From Tabrizicola piscis (GTDB lineage: Bacteria > Pseudomonadota > Alphaproteobacteria > Rhodobacterales > Rhodobacteraceae): a stretch of 64,000 nt of DNA. Below the pieces are notes generated by a model that saw only the letters and a list, made by a program, of their open reading frames with translations, made no database searches and was not told where the DNA came from. Positions 9,035 through 18,155 of the stretch are shown piece by piece (position 1 is the first letter of the stretch; every line of letters begins with the position of its first letter). The DNA lies in assembly GCF_003940805.1 (NCBI RefSeq), contig NZ_CP034328.1, positions 434,001 through 498,000 of the forward strand, in the 5' to 3' direction. The position numbers and the translations under genes are program-made.

Positions 9035-9470
9035 GGAAAGTCCTTTCAAAGGGTAGCCTCGATGGGCAGCCACTTTGATCAACGCACGAACCTATAGTTT
9101 GGTTGCACCACGTCCCTGCGGGATGGCGGCTTTCGTCAGGCTGCTCTTGTGATGCCCACAACCGCTATCATCTTCCGGAACGGTGATGGGATCATGCTGA
9201 CTCTTGTGATAAGGCCTTGCACCTGCCTGCAACTCCAGCGCCGGTCCTGACAGAGGACTGCAAACCAGTCTCCGTTCCTGCAGCCCTACCGAATGATAAG
9301 GCTGAGAGAAGGCCGCGCCAGTCTGCGCGCGGCGGCGTGAGTGTGCTTGTCGGTGTTGCGATGCCGGAGGTGGCGCTCCGACGCGGTAATGGGGAAAGCG
9401 TATGGACGACGCTCAGCCCCGGCAAACCGATTTCCAGTGCCAACACCGTCAGAAGGGGTCCGACCGGTCG
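9035..9470. other. Intergenic stretch without a supported gene
   Basis: Two minus-strand genes flank this stretch of about 436 bp. Several frames are open on both strands, but all have Arg/Ser/Pro-rich, low-complexity translations and no good ribosome site. The right-hand part near 9035-9120 should contain the promoter of the peptidoglycan-binding protein; I could not define it. Confidence 0.4.
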
Positions 9471-9698
9471 TTAAACCCTGCACTCAGCGGCGTCAGCTTT
9501 GCCGTCAGCGTAGCCACTGAGATAAGCCGGATGGTCGAAGCTTGTCTGGATCAGCGCTGCGGGGGCCTGTGCGTCAGAGATAAGGCCACTAGCGAATCCT
9601 TCGCTGTAGCCGGTCGCGTAAGCGGTTCTCTCATCAGTTGCGTGCTGCGCCGCTGGGCTGAACGCGTTCTCGTGGGCTGTAAGGTCGGTCACAGGCAT
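9471..9698 (-). CDS. Small hypothetical protein
   Basis: A 75-residue protein from ATG 9698, with AGAGGAG immediately upstream at unusually short spacing. Composition is ordinary for a soluble protein and contains two similar ‘Y..GY(S/A)(E/D)G’ segments (YATGYSEGFASG and YLSGYADGKADA), which hint at a short internal repeat. No signal peptide or known domain is seen. It is isolated from its neighbours. I favour a real gene because the frame is free of the Arg/Pro bias of the shadow frames, but the evidence is modest. Confidence 0.45.
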   Translation of the reverse strand: MPVTDLTAHENAFSPAAQHATDERTAYATGYSEGFASGLISDAQAPAALIQTSFDHPAYLSGYADGKADAAECRV

Positions 9699-9902
9699 TC
9701 TCCTCTGCAATCAATCCAAGCGTGCGGTCGGCGGACCACCTGCCCCAATGGTTGTAAAGCCTGATCAGAAAATCTGTTCGCAATGTGGACGGGTGAAGGC
9801 TTGTTTCCGGCGCGACGCGGGTCAATCTGAGGCAGGCGAACGCTAGGCTGCCCTACCTGTCGATTGCAGCAGTTCGGTTGCTGTCCCCAAACCAAAGGGC
9901 TT

Positions 9903-9928
9903 GGAACCTTTGACGCCGCGTGAGCGTT
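9903..9928 (+). promoter_or_regulatory. EcfG-type general stress promoter upstream of the DUF1428-DUF2200 pair
   Basis: GGAAC (9903-9907), 17-nt spacer, CGTT (9925-9928), matching the alphaproteobacterial EcfG consensus. The expected transcription start, about nt 9935, gives a short leader before the ATG at 9962. Confidence 0.7.
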
Positions 9929-9961
9929 GGCCGACACTGGCCTGAAGAGGAGGAGCACACC

Positions 9962-10309
9962 ATGAATTACATCGATGGATTTCTCATCCCTGTACGCACC
10001 ACCGATCGCGAGACTTACCGCGACCACGAGGCCCACTGGTGGCCATCGTTCCAAAAGCACGGCGCGTTGTCGATTGTCGTCGGATGGGGCGACGATGTGC
10101 CGGCCGGAAAGCAGACCGATTTTCGGCGGGCGGTTGACCTACTGGACGATGAGACAGTTGTTTTCTGCTGGATGACTTGGCCCGACAAGGAGACGCGAAA
10201 CAAGGCTTATGCTGCGCTCGAATCCGAGATGACCGAAGGCGTTGAGATGCCATTCGACGGCAAGAGAATGGTCTATGGCGGCTTCGTGCCAATCCTGCAG
10301 GAAGGCTGA
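9962..10309 (+). CDS. DUF1428 family protein
   Basis: A 115-residue protein that matches DUF1428 along its full length: N-terminal YIDGFLIPV, central [24 protein letters not shown], and the C-terminal [13 protein letters not shown] that typifies the family. The fold is a dimeric alpha/beta barrel; the biochemical role is not known. ATG 9962 follows GAGGAGGAG. A consensus EcfG promoter lies 34 nt upstream, so expression under general stress is likely. It is followed after 38 nt by a DUF2200 gene and is probably co-transcribed with it. Confidence 0.88.
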   Translation: MNYIDGFLIPVRTTDRETYRDHEAHWWPSFQKHGALSIVVGWGDDVPAGKQTDFRRAVDLLDDETVVFCWMTWPDKETRNKAYAALESEMTEGVEMPFDGKRMVYGGFVPILQEG

Positions 10310-10347
10310 AGCCGTCTGCAGGAATACAGCACAAGGCACGCGATATC

Positions 10348-10698
10348 ATGGCGCACAGGATCGTCACGACCAGCTTTGCAAGTGTCTACCCGCACTATGT
10401 GGCCAAGGCGGAACGCAAGGGCCGAAGCAGGGCTGAGGTGGATGAAGTCATCTGCTGGCTGACCGGCCACTCGCAACGCACCCTTGATGCGGTGCTCGCC
10501 ACCGACACGGACTTTCAAACATTCTTCGCCGAGGCGCCGCGCATGAACCCGGCCAGAAGCTTGATCACCGGTGTGGTCTGTGGAGTCCGCGTGGAGACGG
10601 TTGCGGACCCTACCATGCGCGAAATCAGGTATCTCGACAAACTGATTGACGAGTTGGCAAAGGGGAAAGCGATGGAGAGGATTCTGCGGTCTGCATGA
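10348..10698 (+). CDS. DUF2200 family protein
   Basis: A 116-residue protein with the complete DUF2200 pattern: [18 protein letters not shown] at the N-terminus, [10 protein letters not shown], the DFQTFF.EAP motif, [13 protein letters not shown], and the C-terminal [18 protein letters not shown]. The function of this family is unknown. It is small and cytosolic, with no signal or membrane segment. It sits 38 nt after the DUF1428 gene and is likely expressed from the same EcfG promoter. It converges on hmuV. Confidence 0.9.
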   Translation: MAHRIVTTSFASVYPHYVAKAERKGRSRAEVDEVICWLTGHSQRTLDAVLATDTDFQTFFAEAPRMNPARSLITGVVCGVRVETVADPTMREIRYLDKLIDELAKGKAMERILRSA

Positions 10699-10740
10699 TG
10701 TTCGGAATGGTGCTGTCAGAGCTACGGTGCGGGTCTGAAT

Positions 10741-11598
10741 TCAGGTGGGAAACCGGCTGTCTGTTCTTGAGTCTGCGGAAAGCGGATAGATGGAAAGCAC
10801 ATTGTGACCGCCATCGCCAGCCGAGGCTTCGCAGGTCTGCGGAAGGATCCATGGTTCCTTCGTCGGAATGCCGTTCAAGGCGATCCGGCACCCGTAGGCG
10901 CGCTCAAGAAGGTGAGGCGTCAGGACAATCGATGGCGGACCGATAGCCGAAAGTCGGCCATCGATCAAAAATGCGATGCGGTCGGCGAACATCGCTGAAA
11001 GGTTCAGGTCGTGCATCACCGCAACCACGCCGCCCCCTGCATCCGCGAACCCGCGCGCGAGACGCATCACCTGAAGCTGGTGGCCCAGGTCGAGGCTCGC
11101 GACCGGCTCGTCGAGGAGAAGCCAGCGCGGACCCTGCGGTCCAACCGGGCCCCAAACCTGTGCCAGAGCGCGGGCCAGTTGGCCGCGCTGGCGTTCTCCG
11201 CCCGACAAGGTGTGGAATGTATGATCCGTGTGCCCGGCCAGACCCACAGCGTGCAGCGCTTCGGTCAGGACTTCCGGGCGGTCGAAGAAGTCCCCGGCTT
11301 CCAACCCCATTGCCACGATCTCACCCAAGGTGAAGGTGAAGGCGACCTCGGTGTCTTGCGGCAAGACCGCGCGGATCCGGGCAAGATCGGACAGGCGGGT
11401 TTGGGCCACGTTGTATCCGTTCAGCCGCACCCGGCCTGTCGCCGGAACCTCGCCCAGCACCGCCTTCAGCAATGTGCTTTTCCCCGCACCGTTCGCGCCG
11501 CAGATCGCCAGCACCTCGCCCGCCCGCGCCTGAAGGCTGATGCCGTCCAGGACCGTACGGCGGCCGAGCCGAACGTGCAGATCTTCAATCTCCAGCAT
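10741..11598 (-). CDS. hmuV: Heme ABC transporter ATP-binding protein HmuV
   Basis: A 285-residue ABC ATPase of the FecCD/BtuD class, last gene of hmuSTUV. It shows Walker A GANGAGKST, signature LSGGERQRGQLARAL, Walker B WLLLDEPVASLD and the switch motif VVAVMHDLNLSAMFADR. It powers heme import with HmuU and HmuT. ATG 11598 (MLEIEDLHV) lies 2 nt from the hmuU stop; an upstream in-frame start would run into hmuU. The C-terminus after LNGIPT carries about 40 extra residues compared with typical HmuV (about 260 aa), with no recognisable motif. That tail may be a shifted stop. Confidence 0.93.
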   Translation of the reverse strand: MLEIEDLHVRLGRRTVLDGISLQARAGEVLAICGANGAGKSTLLKAVLGEVPATGRVRLNGYNVAQTRLSDLARIRAVLPQDTEVAFTFTLGEIVAMGLEAGDFFDRPEVLTEALHAVGLAGHTDHTFHTLSGGERQRGQLARALAQVWGPVGPQGPRWLLLDEPVASLDLGHQLQVMRLARGFADAGGGVVAVMHDLNLSAMFADRIAFLIDGRLSAIGPPSIVLTPHLLERAYGCRIALNGIPTKEPWILPQTCEASAGDGGHNVLSIYPLSADSRTDSRFPT

Positions 11599-11600
11599 CC

Positions 11601-12656
11601 CTAGCGCCCTTTCAGTTGGGTATTGTGCAACAGCATCCACAGAAACACGGGCGCGCCGATCAAGGCTGTGATGATCCCGAGCGGCAGTTCTGCCGGGGCG
11701 ACGATGCTGCGAGAGACGAGGTCGGCCAGCACAAGCAGCGCTGCGCCCAGAAGGGCTGCGTTTGGCAGAAGGTGGCGGTGGTCAGGGCCCTGCGCCTGAC
11801 GAAGCAGATGCGGGACGACAAGGCCGATGAACCCGATACCGCCAGACACCGCTACGGACGCCCCGGCAGCGGCGGCGGTGGCAAAGATCGCCCACCCCTT
11901 CAGCCGCTGCACATCCGTTCCCATATGCGCCGCCTGCGCCTCGCCCAGCGCCAAAGCATTCAGCCCACGCGCCAGCCGCATAGAGAGCATAAGTGCTGCG
12001 CCGATCAGCGGGGCAGCCGCGGCAAGCTTGGCCCAGGTCGCCCCGGCGAGGGAGCCCATGCCCCAGAACGTCAAGTCACGCAACTGACGGTCATCGGCGA
12101 TATAGGTCAGCACTCCGGTCGCCGCGCCGGCCAGGGCCGACAGCGCGATGCCGGCCAGCAACATCGTGGCCACTTCCGTCCGCTTGCCGGTGGTGGCCAC
12201 GCGGTAAAGCAGCAGCGTCGTTGCCCAGCCGCCAAGCCCGGCAGCGGCGGGAACGAGCCACGAGCCGAACAGCCCCGCAAGCCCAGCGGGCATAAGGCCG
12301 CCAAGGACGATTGCCAGCACCGCACCAAGCCCCGCGCCGGCGCTGACGCCAACGATACCGGGGTCAGCCAAGGGGTTGTGGAACAGGCCCTGCAACAGGA
12401 CACCTGACACGGCAAGCGCTGCGCCAACCGCCAACCCCATCGCCAAGCGCGGAAGGCGGATGTCGTAGAGGACCACGCGATCACGGGTCGACAGGCCGTC
12501 GCCAAATAGGCCAGCCGCAAGGTCGCCAAGGCCAAGGCCCGCCGCACCAGTGGTCAGCGACAGGATCGCTGCGGCGGCGACCAGCCCGGCAAGGGCAAGC
12601 GTCAGGCTTGCAGGATGTCGGCGCGATATGGACCGGTCCGATGTAAGGGACAACAT
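11601..12656 (-). CDS. hmuU: Heme ABC transporter permease HmuU (FecCD family)
   Basis: A 351-residue polytopic permease with roughly ten hydrophobic segments. FecCD hallmarks include RLPRLAMGLAVGAALAVSGV, the LQGLFHNPLADPGIVGVSAGAGLGA block, and GGIGFIGLVVPHLLR followed by the C-terminal ELPLGIITALIGAPVFLWML. It forms the inner-membrane channel for heme with HmuV. It lies 4 nt after hmuT and 2 nt before hmuV, so the four genes form a tight operon. ATG 12656 is the natural start just downstream of hmuT. Confidence 0.94.
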   Translation of the reverse strand: MLSLTSDRSISRRHPASLTLALAGLVAAAAILSLTTGAAGLGLGDLAAGLFGDGLSTRDRVVLYDIRLPRLAMGLAVGAALAVSGVLLQGLFHNPLADPGIVGVSAGAGLGAVLAIVLGGLMPAGLAGLFGSWLVPAAAGLGGWATTLLLYRVATTGKRTEVATMLLAGIALSALAGAATGVLTYIADDRQLRDLTFWGMGSLAGATWAKLAAAAPLIGAALMLSMRLARGLNALALGEAQAAHMGTDVQRLKGWAIFATAAAAGASVAVSGGIGFIGLVVPHLLRQAQGPDHRHLLPNAALLGAALLVLADLVSRSIVAPAELPLGIITALIGAPVFLWMLLHNTQLKGR

Positions 12657-12660
12657 CCTG

Positions 12661-13494
12661 CTAGCCGTTTCCGTAAAGTGCGGCGTGCAGCGCCTGCGCT
12701 GCTTCGGGCGTGCGCGGGCCGAAGCCTAGCAGCAGCATCCCGTCCATTCGTATCACGCTGCCGGACTTGGCGGCCGGCGTCTCGGCCAGCGCGGGTTGGG
12801 CCATGATATCGCTGTCGCCGATTGCAAGGTCACCCTCGCGGTCCATCATCAGGATGGCATCCGGCCGGGCCGCCAGAACCGCCTCGTCCGTCATGGGCTT
12901 GTACCCCTGAAAGCCGGCTGCGGCGTTTATTGCACCTGCAAGACGGATGATCCCTTCAGCCTCGGTCCCCGCGCCTGCGGCCATGACGCGGCCGCCTTGC
13001 AGCGACAGGATGAACAGCACCCGCTTTGGCTGGGCCACGCTTGCGGCGCGGGCTTCGGCGGCCTTGAGCCCCGCGCTGGTCTTTTCAGCCAGGGCCTTGC
13101 CTTCCCTTGGCAGACCAAGCGCCCCGGCAACCGCTTCGATCTTGGCGATGACGCCCTGCGGATCGGTCGCCTCGGGTACAAGGACAAAGGGAATGCCAGC
13201 GGCCTTCAGCACATCCACCGTCTCGGGCGGGCCGGCATCGCCTTCGGCCACGATCAGGCCGGGGTCAAGCGCCAGCACATTCTCGGGCGAAAGCGCGCGG
13301 ATATAGCCTACGTCCGGCAAGTCCAGCACGCTTTCCGGCCAGTTCGAGGTGCTGTCGCGGGCGATGAGGCTGTCGCCTGCCCCGAGGGCCACGGCAATTT
13401 CGGTAACGGAGCCACCAAGAGTGACAAGCCGCATCGCATCTTCGGCGCAGGCCGGATGGGCGAGGGCAAGAGAAAGACAGAAGGCGCGGATCAT
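12661..13494 (-). CDS. hmuT: Periplasmic heme-binding protein HmuT
   Basis: A 277-residue class III periplasmic binding protein. The signal peptide MIRAFCLSLALAHPACA is short. The mature protein has the TroA-like pattern RLVTLGGSVTEIAVALGAGDSLIARDST, then LPDVGYIRALSPENVLALDPGLIVAEG, typical of heme and siderophore binding proteins. ATG 13494 overlaps the hmuS stop as ATGA, giving translational coupling. It receives heme from the outer-membrane receptor and delivers it to HmuUV. Confidence 0.92.
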   Translation of the reverse strand: MIRAFCLSLALAHPACAEDAMRLVTLGGSVTEIAVALGAGDSLIARDSTSNWPESVLDLPDVGYIRALSPENVLALDPGLIVAEGDAGPPETVDVLKAAGIPFVLVPEATDPQGVIAKIEAVAGALGLPREGKALAEKTSAGLKAAEARAASVAQPKRVLFILSLQGGRVMAAGAGTEAEGIIRLAGAINAAAGFQGYKPMTDEAVLAARPDAILMMDREGDLAIGDSDIMAQPALAETPAAKSGSVIRMDGMLLLGFGPRTPEAAQALHAALYGNG

Positions 13495-14534
13495 GCCGGC
13501 ACCCTTTCGAGCAGCGGGAGGGCCCGGGTCAGGTCGATCCATGGCTGGGCCAGAGTGTTCTTGCGGTAGCCGAAGATTTGCAGGATCAACTCGCCATCAG
13601 CCGCGAAAGCCTCGACGCTGAACACATCGCCGGTGCGGGTCGGTTTCCAGACGCGGTAGACTTCAGCGATCCGGTCGGCGCGGAGATGGAGGTTGAAGCG
13701 CGGGTCCATCACGTTGATCCAGGGGCCCATGGGGGTGATCCGCTCGATTGGCCCGCCGTGGATCTGGATGCACCCAGCGTTGCCGACGAAGATCATCACC
13801 GGAACCCGGCCTTCGGCGGCACGGGTCAGCGTCTGGGTGACGGCCTCCGGCTCCAGCCGGTCGACATAAGGCGCGCCCGCAATGCGGTAGGCCCCTAGCC
13901 GGTTCATGCCGTGGTCCTTCACCATCCCAAAAAACTGGTGCGTGTCGGTCATTCTGTCCCACGCGCTGCGCAAGGCAGGCGCACCAAGACTGTCGGCGCG
14001 GGCGGCCTCGGCCGGGCGGCGGAGGCTGAGGGTCAAGGTCCGCGCCTGATCGGCCAGCCGCATGTTGCCGATCAGATCGCCCCACAGCGCATGGTTAGAT
14101 TGCGGTTTAAGGTGGACCTTGTGAACCGCGTCGCCCGCCGCATCGAAGACTTGCAGGCTGCGTTTCGGGCCATCCTCGCCCAACTCCTCCACCGCGAAGG
14201 CGTGGACCCAGTGCTTGCCAAAGACCCGCAGGTCGATCTCTGGCCCCAGCACCATCGCCGCAAAGGCACCCGTGCGGTAGTCAAGGTAGCTGCCGATCCG
14301 CTCATGCACGCAATGGTCGTTCCGGGTCAACGCCATGACCTCGCCCAGCCGTCCGACCCAAGGCAACAGACGGTCCGGGTCAGCCACAATCGCCGTGGCC
14401 CCGTGGCCGACATGGGCGGCGACCAGATCGGCCTCGGTGATGGCGTGCTGCGCGGCGAAATCACGGGCGCGGAGTTTGGGGTTTTCGGCGCGAAGGGCGC
14501 GGATCTGGTCGGGGCCGGGCTTGGCCATGGGCAT
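13491..14534 (-). CDS. hmuS: Hemin-degrading factor HmuS/HemS family
   Basis: A 347-residue cytoplasmic heme-handling protein, the usual length for HemS/ChuS/HmuS, made of two tandem repeats (RVFGKHWVHAFAVEE in the first, IQIHGGPIERI and MDPRFNLHLR in the second). The block RNDHCVHERIGSY is characteristic. The family binds imported heme and in several members degrades it or passes it to heme oxygenase. Three in-frame or near starts cluster; I chose ATG 14534, preceded by AAGG. It is the first gene of the minus-strand hmu operon and diverges from hmuR across a shared control region. Confidence 0.92.
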   Translation of the reverse strand: MPMAKPGPDQIRALRAENPKLRARDFAAQHAITEADLVAAHVGHGATAIVADPDRLLPWVGRLGEVMALTRNDHCVHERIGSYLDYRTGAFAAMVLGPEIDLRVFGKHWVHAFAVEELGEDGPKRSLQVFDAAGDAVHKVHLKPQSNHALWGDLIGNMRLADQARTLTLSLRRPAEAARADSLGAPALRSAWDRMTDTHQFFGMVKDHGMNRLGAYRIAGAPYVDRLEPEAVTQTLTRAAEGRVPVMIFVGNAGCIQIHGGPIERITPMGPWINVMDPRFNLHLRADRIAEVYRVWKPTRTGDVFSVEAFAADGELILQIFGYRKNTLAQPWIDLTRALPLLERVPA

Positions 14535-14624
14535 CCATCCTTGTGGTTCAAAAGGGGACGCGCATCTCTGGCGGGAAGCTGGGGCGCTATGATCTTCCGT
14601 CACAAAACAGCAGCGACGGATACT

Positions 14625-14639
14625 TGACAGTTCTACTCA
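14625..14639. promoter_or_regulatory. Candidate iron-Rhodo box in the hmuS-hmuR divergent region
   Basis: TGA (14625-14627), nine bases, TCA (14637-14639): the TGA-N9-TCA palindrome proposed for the RirA-type iron regulator in Rhodobacterales. It lies between the divergent heme operons, where it could control both under iron limitation. Confidence 0.65.
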
Positions 14640-14751
14640 GGATTCTCTAGAAGGCAAATCCAGACAGCGCAAGTCAGAATCTTCTGCCGCCAGCTTAGCC
14701 GATCCGGCAATGGCCAGCCCTTCCGCAGACCCAAGCCTTGAAGGGGCCACC

Positions 14752-16848
14752 ATGTCGATCCGCCTGCCAGCACCACGCGCGTGCCTTCTTTCCACCGTGA
14801 CAATCCTTGCGCTGGGCGCATCCCCAGCCGCCGCGCAGGATCAGGCCGAGGGCGTGTTCCAGATGCTGGGCCGGATCATCTTCGGTACCGGCACCGCAAG
14901 GGTGGCGATCGATACCCCGCAGGCGGTCACCGCGCTGGAGCAGGAAGACCTTGACCGCAAGCAGGCCGGCAGCATTGGCGACATCCTGAAAGGCGTGCCG
15001 GGGGCGCAGGCGGCGGGGGCCACCTCGCGCCCGATGGGTCAGGCGTTCAACATCCGGGGGATCGGCAACACGGAACAGACCGCCTCGGAGGAGCGTATCA
15101 AGGTGGTCGTCGACGGTGCGCCAAAGTTCTTCGAGGCTTATCGGCTGGGCAGCTTCTTCGCCGACCCTGAGCTTTTCAAGCGGGTGGAAATCCTGCGCGG
15201 CCCGGCCTCCAGCACGCTTTACGGATCGGGTACCATCGGCGGGGTCGTCGCCTTCACCACCAAGGACGCAAGCGACTTTCTGGCCGAGGGCGAAACAACG
15301 GCGCTGCGTTTCAAAGGCTCCTACGCGACAAACGGCGAAGGCACCGGCATTGGCGTGATTTCCGCCCACCGCGCGGGCAATGCCGAGTTTCTTGCAGCGC
15401 TCAACGCATCCACCGACAACGCGATGGAGGATGGCAGTGGCACCCGGCTGGAGGCGGGGGATGTCGAGACCACCTCGGCGCTGTTGAAGGGCAAGTGGAC
15501 ATTGGGCGACGATGGGGATCAGGACCTGACCCTGTCCTTCGCCCGCACCGATGGCTTCCTGAACGATGGTCCGGTCGACCAGACCACCGGTACGGCGGGC
15601 TTCGGCACGCATGATCTTTCGGTCCTTGATGACACGCTGACCGCCACCTGGCACCACGGTGTGGCCGCGAACGACCTTATCGACCTGACGGTGCAGCTTT
15701 CCTACGGCAAGACCGATACCTCCAAGCGCGACTTCTCGCTTGCCTTTGCCTGCGCGCCCGGTCGCAGCGCGGTGCTGTGCGACAGCGATTACGGCTATGA
15801 GACGACAAGCCTGAAGATCGAAAACCTGGCCGACCTCTCGACCGGCGCCTGGGAGAATTACCTGACCACCGGCCTGCAGCTTTCGCGGCAGGAACGGACT
15901 GCGACGTCAATCGTCGGCCCGCTGGGGTTCCACCCGGAAGGCAGGGACGAAAGGCTTGGGCTTTACGCGCAGGGCGAATTCGTCTGGAACGACCGGTTGA
16001 CCTTGATCCCGGGCCTGCGCGTGGATTTCGGTGACCGGACACCTTCCGCCGCCACGATTGCCGCCGGCGGCACTTCGGTCGAGGACAGCGCCCTGTCGGC
16101 CAAGTTGTCCATGATGTACAAGCTTTCGGATGCCGTCTCGGTCTTCGGCACGCTGGCCAGCACCGAACGGATGCCAACGCTGGACGAGCTTTACTCGGCC
16201 GAGAACGGCCAGACCCCCAGCCTCAACCTTGAAAAGGAAGAGGCCCGGACGGTCGAACTGGGGGCCACCTTCCAGCGCGAGGGGCTTTTGGCCGACGGGG
16301 ACAGTCTGCTTCTCAAGACCACCTTCTTCCACAATGACCTGACCAACCTCATCATCTCCAACACCGACGCCGGTGCAGGCGCCCCCCGCTTCGCCAACGT
16401 CCGCAGCGCCAAGATCTGGGGTGGCGAACTTGAAGCCTCCTACGACGCGGATTGGTGGTTCGCCAGCATGGCCTACAGCAATGTCAAATCGCGAGACGGC
16501 GGAACCGGGCGTCAGCTGCAGGACACACCGGCTGCGAACGTGGCGCTGACCTTGGGGGCAAAGCTGCCGGACCGTGGCCTGACGCTGGGCTGGAAGGCCT
16601 ATTACTACGACGGCATCACCAACTACACGACCGGCACCGACACCGTGAATGCGATCGGCTCGTCAGACAGCTTCGACACGCATGACCTTTTCGTCACCTG
16701 GGGGCCATCCACCGGCGTACTGGAGGGGTTCGCCGTCAACCTCACCGTCGAGAACGTGTTTGACGCGACCTACAAACCCAGCCTGATGCGGGAAAATGCG
16801 CCCGGTCTGAATGCGAAGCTTTCGGTCAGCAAGAGCGTCACATGGTAA
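14752..16848 (+). CDS. hmuR: TonB-dependent heme/hemoglobin receptor HmuR
   Basis: A 698-residue outer-membrane receptor. The signal peptide ends AAAQ near residue 29. The plug domain has the region TPQAVTALEQEDLDRK, FNIRGIGNTEQ and VEILRGPASSTLYGSGTIGGVVAF. The barrel ends in a C-terminal aromatic, SVTW. Heme receptors carry FRAP and NPNL boxes with a His between them; here the region reads STERMPTLDELY and TPSLNLEKEE, a divergent version. ATG 14752 follows AAGGGG; the open frame upstream lacks a signal-peptide start. The exbB start codon overlaps the hmuR stop, so receptor and energising complex are made together. Confidence 0.93.
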   Translation: MSIRLPAPRACLLSTVTILALGASPAAAQDQAEGVFQMLGRIIFGTGTARVAIDTPQAVTALEQEDLDRKQAGSIGDILKGVPGAQAAGATSRPMGQAFNIRGIGNTEQTASEERIKVVVDGAPKFFEAYRLGSFFADPELFKRVEILRGPASSTLYGSGTIGGVVAFTTKDASDFLAEGETTALRFKGSYATNGEGTGIGVISAHRAGNAEFLAALNASTDNAMEDGSGTRLEAGDVETTSALLKGKWTLGDDGDQDLTLSFARTDGFLNDGPVDQTTGTAGFGTHDLSVLDDTLTATWHHGVAANDLIDLTVQLSYGKTDTSKRDFSLAFACAPGRSAVLCDSDYGYETTSLKIENLADLSTGAWENYLTTGLQLSRQERTATSIVGPLGFHPEGRDERLGLYAQGEFVWNDRLTLIPGLRVDFGDRTPSAATIAAGGTSVEDSALSAKLSMMYKLSDAVSVFGTLASTERMPTLDELYSAENGQTPSLNLEKEEARTVELGATFQREGLLADGDSLLLKTTFFHNDLTNLIISNTDAGAGAPRFANVRSAKIWGGELEASYDADWWFASMAYSNVKSRDGGTGRQLQDTPAANVALTLGAKLPDRGLTLGWKAYYYDGITNYTTGTDTVNAIGSSDSFDTHDLFVTWGPSTGVLEGFAVNLTVENVFDATYKPSLMRENAPGLNAKLSVSKSVTW

Positions 16849-17744
16849 AGCTGGCCGTCATTGCCGTCTGGCTTTGCCTAGCCGGAGCGGCCCTTGCGCA
16901 GGCGGTAGACAACCCGCCCGCCGTCCACAGCGAAGCGCCGGATCTGGGCACTCTGGCGGCCGAGACCGACGCAGTACCGCAGCTTCCGGGCCTTTGGGCC
17001 ACGCCTCCCGCCGAGCCTTTGCCGGCGGCGACGGCCGACCCCCTACCAGAGGCGACAGCCAATGAGCCGGTCGACACCGACCTTCTTGGCCTTGTCCTGA
17101 AAGCGCACTGGGTCGTGCAGGCGGTGATGGGGCTTCTGGCGCTGGCGGTGGTCGCGGTGCTGACGGTCTTCCTCTTCAAGGCGGTCGAGTTCTCGCTGGC
17201 CTTCTCGCGGCTGCGGCGGGCAGGTGCCGGGCTTACGGCGGGCAGCGGGCTTCTTGCCCTGCCGAACAATTGCCCGCTTGCCGAAGCGGCGCGCGCCGTG
17301 CAGGGCGAGATGGCCGCCCTGCCCCGGGTTCTGACCACTGACCTCCGCGCCTCGGCGCGCGAACGGCTGGATCTTGCGCTTGACCGGATCGAGGCGCGCG
17401 CCGTCCAGCGCCTGCGCTCGGGCACGGGGCTGCTTGCCTCAATCGGGGCGGTCGCGCCCTTTGTGGGGCTGTTCGGCACGGTATTCGGGATCATGAACAG
17501 CTTTCTTGCCATCGCCGCTGCGAAGACCACCAGTCTCGTCGTCGTGGCCCCAGGCATTGCCGAGGCTCTGCTTGCCACCGGCATAGGCCTTGCGGCGGCG
17601 ATCCCGGCAGTGCTGCTTTACAACCGCATCATGCGCCGCATCGCCACGTTCCGGCACCGCCTTGCCGATGGTACCGCGGAACTTCTCCGCCGGTTCAGCC
17701 ATGAGCTGGACGCGCGCATGACGCCTGCCCGGACGGGGGTGTGA
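16842..17744 (+). CDS. exbB: ExbB-type proton channel subunit
   Basis: A 300-residue MotA/TolQ/ExbB protein. It has an N-terminal signal-like segment (MVKLAVIAVWLCLAGAALAQ), then about 75 Pro/Ala-rich periplasmic residues, then three membrane helices. The proton-channel domain is recognised by LLASIGAVAPFVGLFGTVFGIMN and PGIAEALLATGIGLAAAIPAVL. With ExbD it converts proton flow into work for TonB. Its ATG overlaps hmuR by 7 nt and it precedes exbD by 3 nt. The long N-terminal extension is seen in heme-linked ExbB proteins of alphaproteobacteria. Confidence 0.92.
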   Translation: MVKLAVIAVWLCLAGAALAQAVDNPPAVHSEAPDLGTLAAETDAVPQLPGLWATPPAEPLPAATADPLPEATANEPVDTDLLGLVLKAHWVVQAVMGLLALAVVAVLTVFLFKAVEFSLAFSRLRRAGAGLTAGSGLLALPNNCPLAEAARAVQGEMAALPRVLTTDLRASARERLDLALDRIEARAVQRLRSGTGLLASIGAVAPFVGLFGTVFGIMNSFLAIAAAKTTSLVVVAPGIAEALLATGIGLAAAIPAVLLYNRIMRRIATFRHRLADGTAELLRRFSHELDARMTPARTGV

Positions 17745-17747
17745 CCT

Positions 17748-18155
17748 ATGGCGCTACGGCTGGGCGATGACGACGAGTTGAGCGAGATCAACGTCACACC
17801 GTTCATCGACGTGATCCTTGTCCTTCTGATCGTGTTCATGGTGGCGGCCCCTTTGTCCACTGTCGATGTCCCTGTGAACCTGCCCGGGTCCGCCGCCACC
17901 GCGACCGACCGGCCGGAAAATCCGGTGTGGCTGACGCTGACGGCCGAGCGCAGCCTTCTGCTGGACCAAAAGCCAGTCGCTGCCGGGGCGCTTGGCCCGA
18001 TGCTGGACGCCCGCACAGCTGGGGACCGCGAAACGCCGATCTTCCTGCGGGCCGACCGCACAATCGACTATGGGGCGCTGATGGCCTTGCTAGATGCGCT
18101 GCGGGGGGCCGGTTACCTGAAGGTTGCGCTGGTCGGATTGGACGGCGCGCCGTGA
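17748..18155 (+). CDS. exbD: ExbD/TolR family protein
   Basis: A 135-residue single-pass inner-membrane protein. Residues about 10-40 read EINVTPFIDVILVLLIVFMV, the ExbD hallmark with the conserved proton-binding Asp in the helix. The rest is a small periplasmic domain ending ALLDALRGAGYLKVALVGLD. It partners ExbB in a stator around TonB. Start 3 nt after exbB; its TGA overlaps the GTG of tonB (GTGA). Confidence 0.94.
   Translation: MALRLGDDDELSEINVTPFIDVILVLLIVFMVAAPLSTVDVPVNLPGSAATATDRPENPVWLTLTAERSLLLDQKPVAAGALGPMLDARTAGDRETPIFLRADRTIDYGALMALLDALRGAGYLKVALVGLDGAP

Noticed and set aside
9240..9290. Possible tRNA-Cys-like segment (GGACTGCAAACC)
   Set aside because: No T-arm (GTTCRA), D-arm or acceptor pairing nearby.
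9217..9474. Open frames on both strands between the peptidoglycan-binding protein and the small hypothetical gene
   Set aside because: Arg/Ser/Pro-rich shadow-like translations, no ribosome site and no domain.
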